Part shown: positions 34,036-37,293 of the stretch, piece after piece
How positions within the stretch are numbered: the stretch's first letter is position 1
Layout: each line of letters begins with the position of its first letter
Assembly (NCBI GenBank): GCA_947453545.1
Contig: CANGHE010000003.1
Span: 1 to 37,293 of the forward strand
Origin: Flavobacteriia bacterium
GTDB lineage: Bacteria; Bacteroidota; Bacteroidia; Flavobacteriales_D; Crocinitomicaceae
Length of the DNA: 37,293 bases
Direction of reading: 5' to 3'
Notes under the pieces: model-generated
Seen by the model: the letters and a program-made list of their open reading frames with translations, nothing else
What the model was told of the DNA's origin: nothing
The model's database searches: none
Program-made: the position numbers and the translations under genes

Positions 34036-35076
34036 TTAAATTATTGTATAACTCACATTACGTCCTGCTCCTTGTTTTTCAATAATCCCTTTATTTATTA
34101 ATTCCGACAATATACGTTTCACTGTAGGTAATGGTATTGCTAATTTTTCTGAAATTTCTCCCGATTGAATATTTGGTCGATTTTGTATAATTGTAAAAAT
34201 TGATTTTTCTTTTGGCGAAAGTTGTTTTTCTAAACTATTCGTATTCAATTTCGTCATAAGTTGTTTTTGGATATTTGACAAACAACTTAAAAAGAAAATC
34301 ATCCAAACAGTTATGTCTTCATCAGGTCGTTGTGCTTGACAACTCCTAAGAACTTGATAATATTCGCTTTTTCGATTTTCTATTTCGTGTTCAAAACTCA
34401 CATATTCTATCCATTTATATCCATTTTTGAGTAGTAAGAGTGTTGAAATTAACCTACTAAGTCTTCCGTTTCCGTCTTGAAATGGATGAACACTTAAAAA
34501 GTCATAAACAAATGATGCAATTTTGATTAAAGGATGAACTTCTTCTTCTAAATTATACCAATCGATCAAAAGTCTTATTGCATCATCTGTAGCAAATCCT
34601 GCTTCAGTTGTTTGAAAAATAATTTGGCGCGTACCATCTGCAAATGAGGCTTCAACTGCATTGCTGTGAGTTTTGAAATTCCCTTTATGCCATTTATCCT
34701 TAGCACTATATTTCATCAAACTATTATGTAAACTTTTTATGTTGTTTTCGGTAAGATTGATTTTTTCGTAGGTCTCTGAAATCAAATCTAAAACTTCAAA
34801 ATATCCGACTACTTCTTGTGAATCCCTGTCAGTAAGATTTGTGATATCAATTTTTTGAAGTAGTACATCAACCTCTTCATCACTCATTTTGTTTCCTTCA
34901 ATACGATTTGAAGCCCCTACACTTTTTACAGTCGCTATATTTTTTAATTCCTTTAAACTTTGACCTTCTTTTCTTTCGATAGCTGTCCAATTAGCGTCAA
35001 ATCGGTCAATCTCACTTAGTAAATTTATAAGTTTCCAGTCAATACTAAGGTCGAAATTATATACTTTATTCTTCAT
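34036..35076 (-). CDS. Fic family protein with C-terminal winged helix (fic2)
   Basis: 346-residue Fic enzyme, probably an adenylyltransferase (AMPylase). The catalytic motif HPFQDGNGRLSR is intact at 197-208. The inhibitory (S/T)xxxE(G/N) motif is SNRIEG at 56-61, N-terminal to the core, as in class II Fic proteins. The last 60 residues (LSPKEKSIFTII, SGEISEKLAIPLPTVKRILSE, KGIIEKQGAGRNVSY) form a winged-helix DNA-binding domain. Fic1 at 774 shares this layout but only short motifs in sequence, so the two are distant paralogues. Repeated GATACG sites lie just upstream, which fits autoregulation by its own winged helix; that is an inference. No antitoxin gene is adjacent. Confidence 0.9.
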   Translation of the reverse strand: MKNKVYNFDLSIDWKLINLLSEIDRFDANWTAIERKEGQSLKELKNIATVKSVGASNRIEGNKMSDEEVDVLLQKIDITNLTDRDSQEVVGYFEVLDLISETYEKINLTENNIKSLHNSLMKYSAKDKWHKGNFKTHSNAVEASFADGTRQIIFQTTEAGFATDDAIRLLIDWYNLEEEVHPLIKIASFVYDFLSVHPFQDGNGRLSRLISTLLLLKNGYKWIEYVSFEHEIENRKSEYYQVLRSCQAQRPDEDITVWMIFFLSCLSNIQKQLMTKLNTNSLEKQLSPKEKSIFTIIQNRPNIQSGEISEKLAIPLPTVKRILSELINKGIIEKQGAGRNVSYTII

Positions 35077-35079
35077 TTT

Positions 35080-35170
35080 GATACGATTTGATACGTAAAT
35101 ATACGATTTTGATTTGAAAAAACAAGGTAGAATGATACGGTTTGATACGTTTATAGTTGATTTTGATACG
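35080..35170 (-). promoter_or_regulatory. Paired GATACG sites upstream of fic2
   Basis: On the plus strand GATACG occurs at 35080-35085, 35090-35095, 35134-35139, 35144-35149 and 35165-35170, with a further ATACG at 35101-35105. The first four form two pairs with exactly 10-base steps, one DNA turn, so a protein could bind the same face of the helix. The first site begins 4 bases before the fic2 start codon, so binding would block transcription or initiation. Confidence 0.65.
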
Positions 35171-35228
35171 AATGAACTTATTGATTAAGTTGTGAGTTAT
35201 CTTGAATCGGATTCGTCGTACCTTGCTG

Positions 35229-35296
35229 CTAACTTATGTATATGCATAATATCATCAGGCTAATACATCCATTCTGGGTGCGTTGGCGCTATAACA
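35229..35296. other. Intergenic stretch with possible fourth island-type end
   Basis: CTAAC (35229-35233) and GGCGCTATAAC (35285-35295) resemble the ends of the 132-bp elements, but the interior is different and no clear inverted pairing exists. Together with the GATACG sites (35080-35170) and the fabF terminator (35341-35371) it fills the 319-base gap between fic2 and fabF. No other gene is seen in it. Confidence 0.25.
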
Positions 35297-35340
35297 TCAC
35301 ACATTCACAAAATTAATATTTTAAGTAAAATAACATTCAT

Positions 35341-35371
35341 AAAAAAAAGCCCTACACGGAGGTAGAGCTTT
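35341..35371 (-). terminator. Rho-independent terminator after fabF
   Basis: On the minus strand a 10-bp stem (complement of 35362-35371 with 35346-35355, one U-G pair) encloses a 6-base loop and is followed by a T run (35341-35348). It is 25 bases past the fabF stop. Confidence 0.88.
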
Positions 35372-35395
35372 CAGTATGTTCGTGTTATACTTGTT

Positions 35396-36634
35396 TTACA
35401 CTTTCTTAAAGATTACCGAAGCGATATGTCCACCAAATCCAAACGTATTGCTCATAGCGTAGGTCATTTTTTTAGCTTCTCCTTTGTGTAAAGGGAAGTG
35501 AAACAAAGATGCGTATTCAGGTTCGATATTTTCTGTATTGATAGTCGGCGGTACAATTTGTTCTTGCAATGCTTTTACACAAGCAATTGCCTCTATGGCA
35601 CCTGCTGCACCTAGTAAGTGTCCGGTCATAGATTTAGTTCCAGAAATACTCAATGCTTTGTTTTCTCCAAACACTCTTTTAGCAGCGATTAACTCACTTA
35701 CATCACCTTGTGGGGTAGAAGTGGCGTGCATATTAATATAATCGATGTCAGAGGCTTTAATTTCAGCTTCTTCAATAGCCAATTCCATTCCTAGTACAGC
35801 TCCTTCTCCTTCTGGGTGTGTTCCTGTAAGGTGGTAAGCATCTGCTGCCATTCCTCCTCCAACAATTTCTCCTAAGATAGTTGCTCCTCGTTTTACTGCG
35901 TGTTCGTATTCTTCTAAGATCAACGCTCCTGCACCTTCACCCATAACAAATCCGTCTCTATCCACATCAAATGGTCTAGAAGCAGTTGCTGGGTCACTGT
36001 TACGTTTGGATAAGGCTTGTGCCGCTGAGAATCCACCAATGGCTGCTTGGTTAATTGCAGCTTCCGAACCACCAGAAATGATGATGTCTGCTTTGTTCCA
36101 ACGAATGTAGTTAAATGCATCAATCAAGGCAGTATTGGAAGTAGCACACGCAGAAACAGGGCAATAGTTTACTCCTCTCAATCCGTATTTAATAGAGATA
36201 ATCCCAGAGGCAATATCAACTAAGATACGCGGAATGAAAAATGGAGTAAAGCGTGGCGTTCCATCACCTTGGCAAAATTCCATCATTTGGTCTTGGAAGG
36301 TTTGTATACCACCATTTCCAGATCCCCAAATTACCCCAATACGGTTGCAGTTTAAATTGCTAAAATCCAATCCTGCTTGTTGTACCGCTTCTTCCACAGC
36401 TACCAACGCATATTGTGTAAATCGGTCGTATTTTCTAATTTCCTTTACGTCAAAATGATTTTTAGGCTCAAAATCTTTCAATTCGCACGCAAACGTAGTT
36501 TTAAATTTTTCAGTGTCAAATTTGGTAATAGGACCAGCACCGCTAACCCCATTTTTCATGTTCGTCCAGTATTCCTCTACCGAATTCCCAATAGGTGTCA
36601 ATGCACCCATTCCAGTTATAACAACTCTTCTCAT
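35396..36634 (-). CDS. fabF: Beta-ketoacyl-ACP synthase II
   Basis: Condenses malonyl-ACP with acyl-ACP in type II fatty acid elongation in the cytoplasm. The catalytic triad is complete: Cys163 in CPVSACATSNTAL, His303 in NMHATSTPQGD and His339 in KSMTGHLLGAAGA. The start MRRVVITGMGALTPIG and the C-terminal SNTFGFGGHIASVIFKK are typical. 412 residues is normal. It is monocistronic or distal to the DUF59 gene, from which 153 bases of repeat-containing DNA separate it. acpP, its common partner in other genomes, is not adjacent. Confidence 0.96.
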   Translation of the reverse strand: MRRVVITGMGALTPIGNSVEEYWTNMKNGVSGAGPITKFDTEKFKTTFACELKDFEPKNHFDVKEIRKYDRFTQYALVAVEEAVQQAGLDFSNLNCNRIGVIWGSGNGGIQTFQDQMMEFCQGDGTPRFTPFFIPRILVDIASGIISIKYGLRGVNYCPVSACATSNTALIDAFNYIRWNKADIIISGGSEAAINQAAIGGFSAAQALSKRNSDPATASRPFDVDRDGFVMGEGAGALILEEYEHAVKRGATILGEIVGGGMAADAYHLTGTHPEGEGAVLGMELAIEEAEIKASDIDYINMHATSTPQGDVSELIAAKRVFGENKALSISGTKSMTGHLLGAAGAIEAIACVKALQEQIVPPTINTENIEPEYASLFHFPLHKGEAKKMTYAMSNTFGFGGHIASVIFKKV

Positions 36635-36649
36635 TATTTGTAATGTATT

Positions 36650-36777
36650 AAAGTCATACTTTGTGTAATCTCTTCTATTTTAAAGTCGTACTGACCGTAG
36701 TTATAATATACTAATGTCAGACTGAGTGTAATAATAATGTGTTAAAGTCATACTGAGCGAAGTCGAAGTAGACTTTG
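36650..36777. repeat. REP-like repeat cluster between fabF and the DUF59 gene
   Basis: Four imperfect copies of AAAGTCATACTGAG occur at 36650, 36682, 36713 and 36744. The last is the most complete: AAAGTC (36744-36749) pairs with GACTTT (36771-36776) around an interior containing GAGCGAAGTCGAAGTA. This unit resembles the CTTCGACTTCGCTCAG-type dispersed intergenic repeats seen in many Bacteroidota genomes (from memory). Confidence 0.65.
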
Positions 36778-36787
36778 TTTATTAATC

Positions 36788-37093
36788 TTACAAAAACCCT
36801 AATTCTAATTTCGCCTCCTCACTCATCATATCCTTATCCCAAGTAGGTTCGAATACAATATTTACCTTGCACGAAATCACTCCTTCCACAGCAGCAACTT
36901 TTTCTTCAACTTCTTTTGGCATCGTTTCCGCTACCGGACAATTTGGTGAAGTTAAGGTCATATCAATCTCTACCGCTTTTTCATTAGAAATTTTAACTTC
37001 ATAAATCAACCCAAGTTCATAGATATCAACTGGTATTTCTGGATCATAGATTGATTTTAATACTTCTACAATTTTATTTTCTAACTCTACCAT
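36788..37093 (-). CDS. DUF59/MIP18 family Fe-S cluster assembly factor (SufT-like)
   Basis: 101 residues from the ATG at 37093. A TTG at 37114 would add 7 residues but overlap the sufE stop; the ATG is 4 bases after that stop. Family motifs are DPEIPVDIYELGLIYEV (17-33), the conserved Cys52 in LTSPNCPVAETMP and the C-terminal FEPTWDKDMMSEEAKLELG. These proteins help the maturation or transfer of iron-sulfur clusters in the cytoplasm. The tight coupling to sufE supports that role. Confidence 0.9.
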   Translation of the reverse strand: MVELENKIVEVLKSIYDPEIPVDIYELGLIYEVKISNEKAVEIDMTLTSPNCPVAETMPKEVEEKVAAVEGVISCKVNIVFEPTWDKDMMSEEAKLELGFL

Positions 37094-37097
37094 AACC

Positions 37098-37293
37098 TTA
37101 ATTTTTTGTTCCAATTGCTGAAATAGATGCCATTTTCATCTTTTTAACCATACTTGCTAATCCATTTGAACGCGTAGGGGATAAGTGCTCGTGCAAGCCA
37201 ATTTCATTAATAAAAAACAACTCGTTTTTAACAATATCTTCGGGTGTTTCATTGTTTAACACACGAATTAAAAGAGCAATGATTCCCTTCGTG
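37098..37293 (-). CDS. sufE: SufE-like sulfur acceptor, C-terminal part (runs off window)
   Basis: The minus-strand frame entering at 37293 reads TKGIIALLIRVLNNETPEDI and then a segment ending LHEHLSPTRSNGLASMVKKM, which matches the C-terminal half of SufE. The persulfide-forming Cys lies outside the window. SufE accepts sulfur from the cysteine desulfurase SufS for cluster assembly. The stop codon is 4 bases before the DUF59 ATG, so the two genes are translationally coupled, as in suf loci of Bacteroidota. Confidence 0.9.
   Translation of the reverse strand, partial: TKGIIALLIRVLNNETPEDIVKNELFFINEIGLHEHLSPTRSNGLASMVKKMKMASISAIGTKN

Overview
The window looks like a chromosomal segment of a Bacteroidota bacterium, most likely a flavobacterium-like lineage of Flavobacteriales. 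The lineage call is an inference. It rests on low GC with A/T-rich spacers, a type IX secretion (T9SS) substrate with a gliding-type C-terminal domain, PorP/SprF and PorE-like partners, TAnnTTTG-like promoter boxes, and SufE/SufT-type genes beside fabF. No rRNA, tRNA, CRISPR array, transposase or phage gene was recognised.

Layout. 1-630: the 3' part of a short-chain dehydrogenase with a clear terminator. 694-2084: a Fic protein gene (fic1) flanked by two copies of a ~100-bp repeat that carries its promoter-proximal palindromes. 2249-5067: hemA-hemC-hemD of tetrapyrrole synthesis, convergent with a VanZ-like membrane protein gene. 5604-6863: an OmpL-like porin.

6980-19439 is the signalling core. 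It starts with a Cache-HAMP-GAF-coiled coil-PAS membrane sensor with no output domain and its own terminator. Next come cheR, a receiver-less cheB, a cytochrome b5/flavin-reductase fusion, a lone GAF protein, a membrane GAF-PAS-PAS-SpoIIE phosphatase, a SiaB-type kinase, a SiaC/DUF1987 protein with a conserved Thr68, and a TerB-like/ABCG-type transporter fusion. CheA, CheW, CheY and SiaD are all absent here. I read this as a SiaABC-like partner-switch phosphorelay combined with methylation enzymes and a possible redox input. It is the best candidate in the window for an undescribed system.

19458-31331 is a surface/secretion block: a 2213-residue PKD-rich T9SS type-B adhesin, PorP/SprF, a PorE-like TPR-propeller-CRD-OmpA protein, a small exported protein and a lipoprotein. 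A strong terminator closes it. The only terminator-like hairpins between the phosphatase and this end are weak, so the signalling output may be linked to the transporter and the surface machinery.

31440-35300 is an accessory island on the minus strand holding a DoxX-like protein, an S41 peptidase and a second Fic protein (fic2). Two ~132-bp near-identical elements with inverted ends sit at the 3' side of the peptidase and fic2 genes in the same orientation, with related but degenerate sequence beyond the DoxX-like gene. This resembles a gene-cassette array without a visible integrase. fic2 has paired GATACG sites upstream. 35341-37293 returns to housekeeping genes on the minus strand: fabF, a DUF59 (SufT-like) Fe-S factor and the 3' part of sufE, with a REP-like repeat cluster between fabF and the DUF59 gene.
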